This document shows positions 1 to 7,767 of a stretch of 64,000 nt of DNA, one piece after another. The notes under the pieces were generated by a model, which searched no databases, was not told the origin of the DNA, and was given only the letters and a program-made list of their open reading frames with translations. The DNA lies in the IMG/VR virus record IMGVR_UViG_3300010157_000032, positions 1 through 64,000 of that record. The stretch is one strand, 5' to 3'. The stretch is from a virus. Position numbers and translations under genes: made by a program. Within the stretch, counting starts at the first letter, position 1. Every line of letters starts with the position of its first letter.

Positions 1-72
1 CTGGTGGAGGAGGAGCACCTGCTGCCGCATCTGGGGCTGGTGGAGGAGGAGCACCTGCTGCCGCATCTGGGG
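1..72. repeat. 36-bp direct tandem repeat, two full copies at the window edge
   Basis: Positions 1-36 and 37-72 are identical. Read on the minus strand in the frame of the partial gene, each unit encodes 12 residues rich in Ala, Pro and Gly (PDAAAGAPPPA-type). A degenerate continuation follows to about position 90. Because the window begins inside the array, the true copy number is unknown. Confidence 0.9.
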
Positions 73-1795
73 CTGGTGCTGGTGCAGTATCTGCACCGCC
101 AACTTGTCCGTCACCGCTGAAATCTAATTGGTTTTCAAGTCCTGGGTCACGCTGTAATACATATTGTTGTATCATTGCTCGTGCATCTAAATCTGGATCT
201 AGTTCTTTAAACATACTTAAAAATTCTGGATCGTCAATAATGTGCTTGTTAGTTAAACTACCTATAACATCGTCACCATTTGTGCCAACTTTTAATTCAG
301 CACCCATGATACCATTTAGGTCATCAATCGCTTGCTTTTGAACTGTTAAGTTATCGCTAAACAAATTATCGCGTTCTTCTGATTCGTCGTCTTCATTTAC
401 TATGCTATCCATGAAGTTTTCAAATGCATTCATAGGATCATAACTTTCGCGCTCCATACGGTCGTCAAATTCTTGACGGCGAGCTTCGTCTCGTTCTTCA
501 GCGTGTTTTAACATTGCTTTTGCACGCTCGTCACCGGCTTCTGCTTTCTTTTTAAGTTCTGCTCTTTGATGAGCTTTTAAATCTCGTGCGTGTGTTGCGG
601 CTACTGAGTTTGGATTGTAACTGTCTTTTAAATTGCCCTCTTTTTCTGCACGGTTCAATATATCGTAACGATCTTTGAAACCTTTAGTTCCAGGTTTGAT
701 ATTTGCGGCATCTGCCTTATCACCGTAGCTAGCTTTCTTTAAATGCTTTAATGTTGTCTTAGCTTGATGACTGTGAGGAGTACCCTCTGTATCGTCTTCA
801 CCAAGAATATCTTCAGGATTCAATCCTTTAACTGGAATAGATGTTTCGTCTACTAGTCGAAAAATATATGGAAATGCTGTTTTTAATTCTTCATTGAATG
901 TGCGAATTGTTAGTCGATCAATCCAGTCACTCATAATGTCTTCTGGAATCATTTGATCTTCACGATCCTCAAATGCTTCGGCAAATTGTTCGTAGTATGA
1001 TTTACGAGAAAGACTTGCTACTTCTTTTTTAACCTGTTCAATACGCTCGAATACCTTGGTTGTAATGTCGCCCATTGCTTCTGCTAATGTTTCATTACGA
1101 CTAACATAACCTTTGAATTTACGTAACTGAGCTAATTCTTCTGATAAACTTGTAATGTGTTTGCCAATACTGTCGTATGGAATTCCGCCGTGTTTCAAAT
1201 GTTCTGCTAGAGCACGAGCACCACTTAGATGTTTGAAAGGATATTTAAAGCGTTCACCTTGAGCGTTTTCAACGTAAATTGCTTCGATGTGTTGTGTACG
1301 TCCTGCGGCTAAATCTGTATTAACAGGTTGGCTGTGTTTGACTACAAGCCTTGCCTCGCCTAAGTCTTGGTAACTGATCTTAGCAGTACCGTACATTTTA
1401 CTTTCCATCATAGGTTCTTCCTTGGATTTGGTCTGGAAATGATAATCTCTTTTATCTAAATTATTCTTCCCTATATTTATCTCATCATAATTTAACAATC
1501 TTGATCGAGCAAAATCTCTCAAAGAACGTATAAATTTAAAAGCCTTGGGATGTCTAGAGTCAACTAGATCTCCGCTTAATTGTACAAACACGCCCTTCTT
1601 TTGGCTAAGTGTAATAGTAACTGTGCCTAGTACTTCGCCGTGATCTTTGTATTCAAACTCAAAGAATCTTGCGTTGGGTATATCTTCTTCGCGACTAAGT
1701 ATTTTCCCCTCTTCATCACCAAAGGTAACGTCAGAAAATCTAGTACGGATTTTACCGTATAGTTCTTGCGCGATTTTGTCTAAGTTAATGTCCAT
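1..1795 (-). CDS. Large conserved T4-like virion protein, C-terminus cut by window edge
   Basis: An uninterrupted minus-strand frame runs from an ATG at 1795 off the left edge, giving at least 598 residues without a stop. It starts MDINLDKIAQELYGKIRTRF, which I associate with a conserved protein next to the terminase in marine T4-like phages, usually annotated only as a virion structural protein. The N-terminal 120 residues look globular. The middle (about residues 250-470) is charged and helical with many Lys, Glu and Asp. The visible C-terminus becomes a Pro/Ala/Gly-rich linker with a 12-residue repeat. No catalytic motif is seen. The gene follows gp17 in the same direction. It has no Shine-Dalgarno sequence; a late-promoter box ends 4 nt before the ATG. 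Role unknown; a structural or packaging-associated protein is the likely class. Confidence 0.7.
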   Translation of the reverse strand, partial: MDINLDKIAQELYGKIRTRFSDVTFGDEEGKILSREEDIPNARFFEFEYKDHGEVLGTVTITLSQKKGVFVQLSGDLVDSRHPKAFKFIRSLRDFARSRLLNYDEINIGKNNLDKRDYHFQTKSKEEPMMESKMYGTAKISYQDLGEARLVVKHSQPVNTDLAAGRTQHIEAIYVENAQGERFKYPFKHLSGARALAEHLKHGGIPYDSIGKHITSLSEELAQLRKFKGYVSRNETLAEAMGDITTKVFERIEQVKKEVASLSRKSYYEQFAEAFEDREDQMIPEDIMSDWIDRLTIRTFNEELKTAFPYIFRLVDETSIPVKGLNPEDILGEDDTEGTPHSHQAKTTLKHLKKASYGDKADAANIKPGTKGFKDRYDILNRAEKEGNLKDSYNPNSVAATHARDLKAHQRAELKKKAEAGDERAKAMLKHAEERDEARRQEFDDRMERESYDPMNAFENFMDSIVNEDDESEERDNLFSDNLTVQKQAIDDLNGIMGAELKVGTNGDDVIGSLTNKHIIDDPEFLSMFKELDPDLDARAMIQQYVLQRDPGLENQLDFSGDGQVGGADTAPAPAPDAAAGAPPPPAPDAAAGAPPPP

Positions 1796-1799
1796 ACTA

Positions 1800-1807
1800 T
1801 ATTTATT
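1800..1807 (-). promoter_or_regulatory. T4-type late promoter box (AATAAATA)
   Basis: The minus strand reads AATAAATA, matching the T4 late consensus TATAAATA at seven of eight positions. It ends 4 nt before the ATG of the left-edge virion gene, and no Shine-Dalgarno sequence lies between or just before. Confidence 0.5.
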
Positions 1808-3401
1808 AGATATTACTAGAAATAAATATCGGGAGTGGAGCTTCCCAATCTTCATCTAGATGTGAATTTATGCTGAGAGTTTCAAACACTCTAGGATCCC
1901 ACTCTGCTAGTACTACACTCATGCGTACAACTAGCAATAACGCAGAAACTAAGTCATCATGCTGTCCTGTTTTTGCTTTAAAACTGGTGCCTGCCGCAAT
2001 AAAACTTTTAAGCTCACTGAGTAAAGGACGACTGTGAATTTTCATCTTATCTTCCTCAATTAAGAACTTTACTCTGGCGCATGCTGATATTTTATTACCA
2101 AATGTAGTGTTAAATCCTTTACGGAATTTACGTACATGCCCTTTTCTCACCGGTTCACTTACAAATAATCCGGGGAAGTTTTCTTCTCCTAAATCCTTAA
2201 TCACTACTAGAGCCGCTTCGCCCACAGTGTTGTTTTCACAACTCCAGTAGATACTGTTAGGGTATTCTTGTCCAATTTCGTCTTGAATATAGCGCAATAA
2301 ATCTCTAAATATTTTGACTTGATCTTGTATAATTGTTAAGTTGTGTTGCCATTCTGCTACCTGTATCATGCTGGGTAATTCAAACACTTCTATGGCAGCA
2401 TAGTCACCACCTGTGCCTAGGCTAGGATCTAGGGCCGCGGCATAGAGTAATCCGGGTTGAGGTTTTTTATACCAGCGCACTTGCCCCATACGGAATGCTG
2501 GTTCTTTACCCACAAGTTCTGCAAGTTTAATACTGTTAATTAGTGTTTCGTCAAATACTAAAAACTCGCAACCGTACTCACGACGGAAACGTTCTTCACC
2601 AATACGACCCATCTCAGTTCGCTTCCATTCTTCATCACGATCCGGATGTTCGTGCCATTCAGCACGGAATCCGTGGAATCCGTTGCGTCCTATACCTTCT
2701 TGATTTTCGTTGCCGAACTCATCAAAAAGATCTTTGCTTTCTTTCCAAATAATAGCAAACGTATCTTCGTCACTATTAGGAGTTGAAGTGATAATTGCTC
2801 GTCCACCAGTTGCTAGTGTTGGTGATATTGAAGTCCAAAATTCTTCAGCAATGTTAGGTTGTACGAAAGCAAACTCATCGCAATATAGTAAGGATATGGA
2901 CATACCACGACCGGTGTTACCAGTAGTAGTAGCTGAAACAATTCTTGATCCGTTCTCAAATTCAATACTCCCTTTGTTATAGTTAACCACACCTGCACGT
3001 ATGTAGTCTGGGCATAGTTCGTATCCATAGCGAATACGTTGCATGATTTCTTGTGAGCCTGTATATTTGTGCGCGGCCACTAGGATAGTTTGATCCGGAT
3101 GAAACATGGCATACCACAACAAGTATGCTGATGCACAAGTTGTTTTACCACTTTGTCGTGGCAACATGTTTATGTTGAATCGATAATCGTGATAAGAATT
3201 TAATAACCCTACTTGATAGTCATACGGCTGAAACAGCATCTTGCCTTTAACAGGATGCTGAATATAAAAGAAGGTTTTAGCAAAGTGCAGATACCCTGTA
3301 GTAGGATCTGAGCAGGCTAATAAGTGCTGAACTTGTTCTTCAGTAAATGATTCTTTGGTGTGCGCTTTTTTGGTTAAGACGCCGTCTAGTGATTTTGCCA
3401 T
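1806..3401 (-). CDS. 17: Terminase large subunit, DNA-packaging ATPase/nuclease (gp17)
   Basis: This is the packaging motor that pumps DNA into proheads at the portal and cuts it at the start and end of packaging. The N-terminal ATPase has a Walker A around residues 81-88 (PRQSGKTT), a Walker B with catalytic acid at D175-E176 (LLYCDEF) and a coupling motif at 205-210 (TSTPNS). The C-terminal RNase-H-fold nuclease shows three expected acidic clusters: D325 (ALDPSLG), E389 (SCENN) and D482-D483 (HDDLVSALL). At 531 aa it is shorter than T4 gp17 (610 aa) but complete. There is no Shine-Dalgarno sequence; the start is fixed by the homologous N-terminus and by a late box just upstream. A terminator separates it from the gene before it. 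Confidence 0.96.
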   Translation of the reverse strand: MAKSLDGVLTKKAHTKESFTEEQVQHLLACSDPTTGYLHFAKTFFYIQHPVKGKMLFQPYDYQVGLLNSYHDYRFNINMLPRQSGKTTCASAYLLWYAMFHPDQTILVAAHKYTGSQEIMQRIRYGYELCPDYIRAGVVNYNKGSIEFENGSRIVSATTTGNTGRGMSISLLYCDEFAFVQPNIAEEFWTSISPTLATGGRAIITSTPNSDEDTFAIIWKESKDLFDEFGNENQEGIGRNGFHGFRAEWHEHPDRDEEWKRTEMGRIGEERFRREYGCEFLVFDETLINSIKLAELVGKEPAFRMGQVRWYKKPQPGLLYAAALDPSLGTGGDYAAIEVFELPSMIQVAEWQHNLTIIQDQVKIFRDLLRYIQDEIGQEYPNSIYWSCENNTVGEAALVVIKDLGEENFPGLFVSEPVRKGHVRKFRKGFNTTFGNKISACARVKFLIEEDKMKIHSRPLLSELKSFIAAGTSFKAKTGQHDDLVSALLLVVRMSVVLAEWDPRVFETLSINSHLDEDWEAPLPIFISSNI

Positions 3402-3406
3402 ATGTT

Positions 3407-3414
3407 TATTTAAT
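3407..3414 (-). promoter_or_regulatory. Late promoter-like box before gp17 (ATTAAATA)
   Basis: The minus strand reads ATTAAATA and then 5 nt to the gp17 ATG. It lies between the terminator of the upstream operon and gp17, where a new promoter is needed. The match is to the TAAATA core only. Confidence 0.4.
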
Positions 3415-3415
3415 C

Positions 3416-3443
3416 AAAAAAATAGACCCCGGAGGGTCTATTT
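3416..3443 (-). terminator. Rho-independent terminator
   Basis: A perfect 10-bp inverted repeat (3420-3429 with 3434-3443) encloses a 4-nt loop and, on the minus strand, is followed by a run of seven T. It sits just downstream of the 203-aa head gene and upstream of gp17, so it should end the gp16/internal-head transcript. Confidence 0.85.
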
Positions 3444-3457
3444 GGCAAATTTAACCT

Positions 3458-4069
3458 TTATCTGTTTTTAACTTCTTGATATAATTCGTCTAGGCGACTA
3501 ACTAATGCTTCTTGTAGTGGGTTCTCGCCGCCGTTTACTTTCAGTCTTTTTACATCGCCCTTGCTGTGCATGTCAGTACCGTGTTTAGTAATAGCATCAA
3601 CACCATAGGTAACACGATGGGGTCTATTTCGTACTCGGTCATTCTTGTCAGCATCAATTTTATCGCCGTGCTGTTCGTCTAACTCGATGTCAAACTCACC
3701 GTCTATAGGATGCGGAGCACTGACCACTGCATCATGGTGTTGGTCACCTGCTTCAATACTTCTAATGATGTCCATTAGGTCTTTGATACCGCCAGCACCG
3801 CTACCATTCATGCTGACATTCATAGTAACTGAATCTTCTTGCTTGTGCGGCATACCCATCATACCGCTTGGCATTGGGCCGCCTAAACTGATCATGCTTT
3901 CCTCAGTAGGCGGAGTGTCAGTGTTCTTAGGAGCAACTGGTGGTTGTTGTGGCTCCATCGCACCTAAGCGTTTAGCTTCTTCTGGACTGCTTGCACCTGA
4001 TGGATTTGGATGAACTGTTAAGTTCTCGTCTATGGCACGTATCTTTGTATATAATTCAGTGAAATTCAT
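3458..4069 (-). CDS. Putative internal-head or scaffold-associated protein
   Basis: A 203-aa protein with a short amphipathic N-terminus (MNFTELYTKIRAIDENL), a Pro/Met/Gly-rich low-complexity stretch at about 40-75, a conserved-looking segment SMNGSGAGGIKDLMDIIRSIE near 90-110, and a charged C-terminal half ending in a predicted helix (EALVSRLDELYQEVK). I recall related proteins beside the terminase in T4-like environmental phages, without an assigned function. Its ATG overlaps the TGA of the preceding gene (ATGA), so the two are translationally coupled. Position and composition suggest a prohead core or packaging-accessory role; this is inference. Confidence 0.6.
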   Translation of the reverse strand: MNFTELYTKIRAIDENLTVHPNPSGASSPEEAKRLGAMEPQQPPVAPKNTDTPPTEESMISLGGPMPSGMMGMPHKQEDSVTMNVSMNGSGAGGIKDLMDIIRSIEAGDQHHDAVVSAPHPIDGEFDIELDEQHGDKIDADKNDRVRNRPHRVTYGVDAITKHGTDMHSKGDVKRLKVNGGENPLQEALVSRLDELYQEVKNR

Positions 4070-4734
4070 TTTACTTTTCCTTTTGCTTTGGCAGCGACAT
4101 TTAAGCTGTTATGTACGCTGTCAGCGTATGGGGTTAGTTTAACTTTTTTAGTACCTACAGGACTTGTCATTCCTTGTTTTTCTGTTACTGTTGATTGTTC
4201 AGGCTGTTCTTTAGATTTCTTTGCTTTGGGAAACAACGGATCATTAATACCTTTGTACTGCTCAGGAAGATGCTTTGCCTTGCTTAGATCTTTTAGTAAA
4301 CTAAACTTTCGTTTTTCTCCAACTAGGTCTTGATGATTTACTTTTTCGTAATCAGTGCCGACAACTGCTTCGCCTGTTGGTTCATCGTTTTCATGGTTAA
4401 GATCAATTTCTGCTTGCTCATGCTCGTTGTGAACTCGAACATCACCTTGCGGAATATTTAATAAGTGTGCTACTTTTGAAAGTACTTGTTTGCTAGTTGT
4501 AGGATAACTAGTAACAGCGTCAAACACTGTTACTGAAATATTCTTGTGTTCTGGAAATTCAATATGTGTTGCTTGGATCGGTGAGGATTTTCCGCTTGAT
4601 ACAGATTGCACACCAAACTCTGCAAGAGCGCCTTTGATTTTGCTAGCGCAATCTTTTGGGCAGTCGCAGGCAAGTTTAATCTTAAATTCGTAGCGTTTTT
4701 GATTTTCTGTTAGGTATTGTTTAAATGATTTCAT
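4066..4734 (-). CDS. Putative internal head protein with capsid-targeting N-terminus
   Basis: A 222-aa, highly charged protein beginning MKSFKQYLTE. This resembles the T4 capsid-targeting sequence of internal proteins IPI-IPIII (MKTYQEFIAE), where prohead protease gp21 cuts after the Glu of an I/LxE site; LTE at residues 8-10 fits. Residues 14-100 look folded and include a C-x-C-x3-C cluster (ACDCPKDC). From about 110 the chain is Lys/Glu-rich and probably disordered, ending AAKAKGKVK. It has a plausible Shine-Dalgarno sequence (AGGAA) and a late box 18 nt upstream. It sits between gp16 and the 203-aa head gene. Injection with the DNA, as for T4 internal proteins, is possible but unproven. 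Confidence 0.6.
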   Translation of the reverse strand: MKSFKQYLTENQKRYEFKIKLACDCPKDCASKIKGALAEFGVQSVSSGKSSPIQATHIEFPEHKNISVTVFDAVTSYPTTSKQVLSKVAHLLNIPQGDVRVHNEHEQAEIDLNHENDEPTGEAVVGTDYEKVNHQDLVGEKRKFSLLKDLSKAKHLPEQYKGINDPLFPKAKKSKEQPEQSTVTEKQGMTSPVGTKKVKLTPYADSVHNSLNVAAKAKGKVK

Positions 4735-4752
4735 AGTGAATTCCTGATGTAG

Positions 4753-4760
4753 TATTTATT
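4753..4760 (-). promoter_or_regulatory. T4-type late promoter box (AATAAATA)
   Basis: The minus strand reads AATAAATA, 18 nt before the ATG of the capsid-targeted protein, with AGGAA between as ribosome binding site. The box overlaps the last codons of the gp16-like gene. Confidence 0.5.
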
Positions 4761-5244
4761 TTAAATTCTTCAATTTTTCCAACAAGCTATTACGATCAGT
4801 AATAATAACCCCGTCTCCGTGTATGTTAACACTGTCATCTACACCAGCCGCTTCTTGATCTAATTTTTGTTTCTTAAGCTGTAAATCAATCATTTTTAGC
4901 TTTTTATCTAATTTGGCAGTTTTAGCTGTAATAGCATTGCCTAGCATACTAGCGGCTACTTCGAACAAACGACCACTATATCTAGCTTCAACATTCATAC
5001 CTAGATCCATGATGTCATCGTAGGCATCTACAGCTTTTTTAGCCAACTCGTCTAGCTCAGAATCTGCTAAATCCCCTAGTCCTTTAACAGCTGGTAAGGC
5101 AGCGGCGATTTTATCAAATTCACTGATATCGCGCAATAACGGTTGTGCTTGAGCAACCATTTCTTTTTTCTTCTTTTTTTCTTCTTGCTTGATAACTTCT
5201 TTGCTAGAAGGAAGATTTAGTAATTCTTCAAGTTTCTTGGTCAT
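4756..5244 (-). CDS. 16: Terminase small subunit (gp16-like)
   Basis: A 162-aa protein with an acidic/basic N-terminus (KQEEKKKKKE) and a central helical hairpin: roughly residues 70-95 (KKAVDAYDDIMDLGMNV) and 95-135 (RLFEVAASMLGNAITAKTAK, then a Lys/Leu-rich coiled coil). This is the layout of T4-type small terminases, which assemble into rings that regulate the large subunit and recognise DNA. T4 gp16 is 164 aa. Location just upstream of gp17 across the two head genes supports the call. The start at 5244 gives the expected length; no strong Shine-Dalgarno sequence is visible. The main alternative is another coiled-coil packaging accessory. Confidence 0.65.
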   Translation of the reverse strand: MTKKLEELLNLPSSKEVIKQEEKKKKKEMVAQAQPLLRDISEFDKIAAALPAVKGLGDLADSELDELAKKAVDAYDDIMDLGMNVEARYSGRLFEVAASMLGNAITAKTAKLDKKLKMIDLQLKKQKLDQEAAGVDDSVNIHGDGVIITDRNSLLEKLKNLK

Positions 5245-5258
5245 AACACTACTTATGC

Positions 5259-5687
5259 TTATGTTTGAGTGAATATATCATTTTCATTAAGTATACGGAA
5301 TCTAATACCTTGCTGTCTGCACCAAATATTAGCACTGGCCCATTTGGCTTGATTTTTAACAAATTGTGCTTGATTATACTTGTTTTTACCCACACGCTCT
5401 AATATAGTTTGACTAGCTGGTTTTATCTCAACTAGTTCAACTATTAATTTGTTGTGTTTATCTAGGTACTGGATAAAGAAATCGGGGACATACACCGTTT
5501 GTTTACCAGTTAACGGATCGCGATATGGTATCTGGATTGCTTCGCTAGCCCATTTATGTACTCGATCGTTTTCATCACAAAATCGCATAAATGTCCACTC
5601 CCATGAACTTCGATATGTTGGAATTTTTGTTCCAACATACTTCTCGGGATGGCGCATGACGAATTTACCTCGAGCAAATTTAGCCAT
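5259..5687 (-). CDS. 4: Head completion protein with PD-(D/E)xK nuclease fold (gp4-like)
   Basis: A 142-aa protein matching the T4 gp4 head-completion family, which acts after packaging to prepare filled heads for tail joining. It carries a TnsA/PD-(D/E)xK-type signature: E30 (SSWEW), E49, P68-D69 (YVPDFF), then E87-x-K89 (VEIKP), followed by an aromatic and basic helix (QAQFVKNQAKWASANIWCRQ). Whether gp4 cuts DNA in vivo is not settled. Its ATG lies 2 nt after the stop of the preceding 123-aa gene, indicating coupling. T4 gp4 is about 150 aa, so the gene is full length. Confidence 0.85.
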   Translation of the reverse strand: MAKFARGKFVMRHPEKYVGTKIPTYRSSWEWTFMRFCDENDRVHKWASEAIQIPYRDPLTGKQTVYVPDFFIQYLDKHNKLIVELVEIKPASQTILERVGKNKYNQAQFVKNQAKWASANIWCRQQGIRFRILNENDIFTQT

Positions 5688-5688
5688 G

Positions 5689-6060
5689 TTAGATTAGAAT
5701 ATTACGTGCTTCGTAACTATTTTCAACAGTTGATACTTTATAGCCTAAGATGCTTGTTTTTTCTCTATACCCATTTAAAATTTGAGCTACTACCTGCCCT
5801 AGTTGTACATCAGTAAGAGATTTCAACATATCTAGTAATTGGAATACTGATACTCCGTCGATTCTTGCTTGATTCAATAATACAATAGTTGTACTGGCGG
5901 CACTGGAATGATCAAAACCTCTTTTAGTAAAAAATGCAACCGTGCTGTCAATTTCATTTGCTGGGAAACTAACTGGTGCAACAAAATAGTTGTCAAAAAA
6001 TGTTTTTACATCTTGAACATTTGTATTTTCTTTTGTAGGAAGGTTTGTAATGATACTCAT
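5689..6060 (-). CDS. Small conserved T4-like protein, function unknown
   Basis: A 123-aa mostly helical protein. It includes PVSFPANEIDSTVAFFTKRG, then helices at about 60-85 and 88-105, and ends SYEARNILI. I believe similar proteins sit between the tube-like gene and gp4 in other environmental T4-like phages, but I cannot name a function. Its start has a good Shine-Dalgarno sequence (AGGAGC) inside the end of the upstream gene, whose stop is 1 nt away. Context suggests a tail or head completion role. Confidence 0.55.
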   Translation of the reverse strand: MSIITNLPTKENTNVQDVKTFFDNYFVAPVSFPANEIDSTVAFFTKRGFDHSSAASTTIVLLNQARIDGVSVFQLLDMLKSLTDVQLGQVVAQILNGYREKTSILGYKVSTVENSYEARNILI

Positions 6061-6061
6061 A

Positions 6062-7054
6062 TTATGCTCCTAGTTTTGTAGGTGTAGCTACTGTTGTATT
6101 CGTAGCATTATTTGCCACCGGAAACACTACACCCGGTACTCCGCCTATAGTTTGCGGTAAGACCCCTCTTGACAAACCGACAGTGCCAGCCTGGGGAGGA
6201 ACTTTTGAGTTCTGATACCTATTTACGCTATTGATTGCATTATTAAGGGTCGACACTGCTACACTAGTCGAATTTAGATTATCAACAAAACTTGGATGTA
6301 TAGTAGTAGGGTCGGGATTAATACCCTGTAGCGGTGACGGATTCACATCATAATGTTCTATACCAAATCCTTCGGGTGCTCCGGCTGAAACTACACCATT
6401 GCCATACGTTACAGTTTCGTAGGCAAGTTGCATGGTAAAATCATGTGTAGTAGATTTAGCATAATCTAAATTGTTGCCATTCCAAGTTTTGATTATGGGG
6501 TTGATTAATTTAATACTGATATACTCATGTCGAGCCATCTGATAAATTGTAATATAATTAAAAAAGGGGTTTGTACTTTTATTATCTAAGCCATACGGTG
6601 TGGTAATAAAATTACTGCTTCGAGTGGCGTTTCTATTGTAAGCGCCTGCTTGTGTTGCACTGGTTGGGTCGGCATAATAATACGTGTAATAATTCTGCCA
6701 TAGTTGATTAATCAACCCCATGTTGTCGTCGTGAAATGCAATGGTAACGTCTTCAGCATTGATGTGGGTTTGTATATTCTTTTTTCTATTGTACTGATTA
6801 GCAGAATCAAGAGTAACTGTAAATTTAGGTAATGTTACATTCTTAACCAACATATTAATTTCGTTAGAGTATCGTTGCGCAAGTTCGGCATTTTTCAATG
6901 CGGCTTTGTTAATACTGAACGCTACATGGAACTGAAAGTCAAATTTAGGTGCCAGCCTAAACTGATTATCAGAAAACATCCTGGCGGCATGTTGCCAGTC
7001 ACGTAGATTGGTTGTAGTGTTGCTAGTTAGATTGTTGTTTGCAGTAAAGGCCAT
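6062..7054 (-). CDS. Tail-tube-fold virion protein (gp19/gp54-like)
   Basis: A 330-aa protein. The N-terminal region (about 35-130) resembles the gp19/gp54 tube fold: FDFQFHVAFSIN, then KNVTLPKFTVTLDSANQYNRKK, then VTIAFHDDNMGLINQLWQNY. A middle segment YISIKLINPIIKTWNGN continues the tube-like beta pattern. The C-terminal 90 residues are Asn/Pro/Gly-rich. It is distinct from the smaller gp19 upstream and could be the baseplate tube initiator (gp54 role) or a second tube-like component. A terminator lies upstream and a late box 5 nt before the ATG, with no Shine-Dalgarno sequence. Confidence 0.6.
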   Translation of the reverse strand: MAFTANNNLTSNTTTNLRDWQHAARMFSDNQFRLAPKFDFQFHVAFSINKAALKNAELAQRYSNEINMLVKNVTLPKFTVTLDSANQYNRKKNIQTHINAEDVTIAFHDDNMGLINQLWQNYYTYYYADPTSATQAGAYNRNATRSSNFITTPYGLDNKSTNPFFNYITIYQMARHEYISIKLINPIIKTWNGNNLDYAKSTTHDFTMQLAYETVTYGNGVVSAGAPEGFGIEHYDVNPSPLQGINPDPTTIHPSFVDNLNSTSVAVSTLNNAINSVNRYQNSKVPPQAGTVGLSRGVLPQTIGGVPGVVFPVANNATNTTVATPTKLGA

Positions 7055-7059
7055 AACAA

Positions 7060-7067
7060 TATTTATT
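7060..7067 (-). promoter_or_regulatory. T4-type late promoter box (AATAAATA)
   Basis: The minus strand reads AATAAATA, with 5 nt (TTGTT) to the ATG of the 330-aa tube-like gene. An upstream terminator isolates this gene from gp19, so a promoter is expected here. Confidence 0.55.
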
Positions 7068-7100
7068 AAAAAAATAAACTACGCATATTATGAATACCTA

Positions 7101-7128
7101 TAATAAAACCCACCGAAGTGGGTTTATT
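7101..7128 (-). terminator. Rho-independent terminator after gp19
   Basis: Stem 7106-7113 with 7118-7125 (AAACCCAC/GTGGGTTT). The loop reads TTCG on the minus strand, a stabilising tetraloop, followed by TTTTATTA. It begins 2 nt after the gp19 stop codon and ends the gp18-gp19 transcript. Confidence 0.85.
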
Positions 7129-7129
7129 A

Positions 7130-7753
7130 TTAAGAACCTAAAGCGTTTGTACCGCGTACTTGCGTGAATCCTGGAGTACCCAAACCTGCAGTAGCACCTG
7201 TCTGAACAGCATTATCATACTGGATAGTCAAGTCGATCATCACGGGAGTTTGATCTGAATACTTGATGTCATTCCAGTTGGTCTTTTGCAAGTAGCAACC
7301 GTATAGTTCCCATGTTTCTAATACATTAGGAGTTTCTGCGCCGTTGCCGCCGTCTAGCATTTCAATGCGTAGTGTAAATTTGTAGTCACCTGCAGATGCC
7401 GCTGAAGCCTGCTCAAAGAAGTCAAACTGTCTTTGATTTTGTTCACCGATCAACTTGCTGACATTACCAAGTACATCGTCACGTAACTTAATAGTGATTG
7501 GACTCCACTTGGTTTTACCTGCATAGTAAATTCTGCTGTTGTAGACATCAATAGTTTGATTTTCAAACTCAACACTTGGTCGAGCCGCTTCTGCAACTTG
7601 TTTAGTCATCTCTGTTGTGCTACCACTTACACCAAAGTTTTCAAAGTTTAATCTAAAACGATACTTCAACTTAGGCATTAACTGGCCTTGTGAAGCGGCG
7701 CTCTGATCAGACGCTAATGGTACTGTAAATCTTGATAAGGCTGCGATTGACAT
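7130..7753 (-). CDS. 19: Tail tube protein (gp19)
   Basis: A 207-aa major inner-tube subunit; stacked hexamers form the channel for DNA ejection. Family features seen are the N-terminal strand PKLKYRFRLNFENFG, the EFENQTIDVYNSRIYYAGKTKW loop-strand region at about 80-105, the helix DDVLGNVSKLIGEQNQRQFDFFEQ and the late segment ETWELYGCYLQKTNWNDIKY. T4 gp19 is 163 aa; this homologue has a longer Gly/Thr-rich C-terminal tail. It has a strong Shine-Dalgarno sequence (AGGAGA) and lies 14 nt downstream of the sheath gene, an operon order typical of T4-like phages. Confidence 0.92.
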   Translation of the reverse strand: MSIAALSRFTVPLASDQSAASQGQLMPKLKYRFRLNFENFGVSGSTTEMTKQVAEAARPSVEFENQTIDVYNSRIYYAGKTKWSPITIKLRDDVLGNVSKLIGEQNQRQFDFFEQASAASAGDYKFTLRIEMLDGGNGAETPNVLETWELYGCYLQKTNWNDIKYSDQTPVMIDLTIQYDNAVQTGATAGLGTPGFTQVRGTNALGS

Positions 7754-7767
7754 TTAATATCTCCTAA

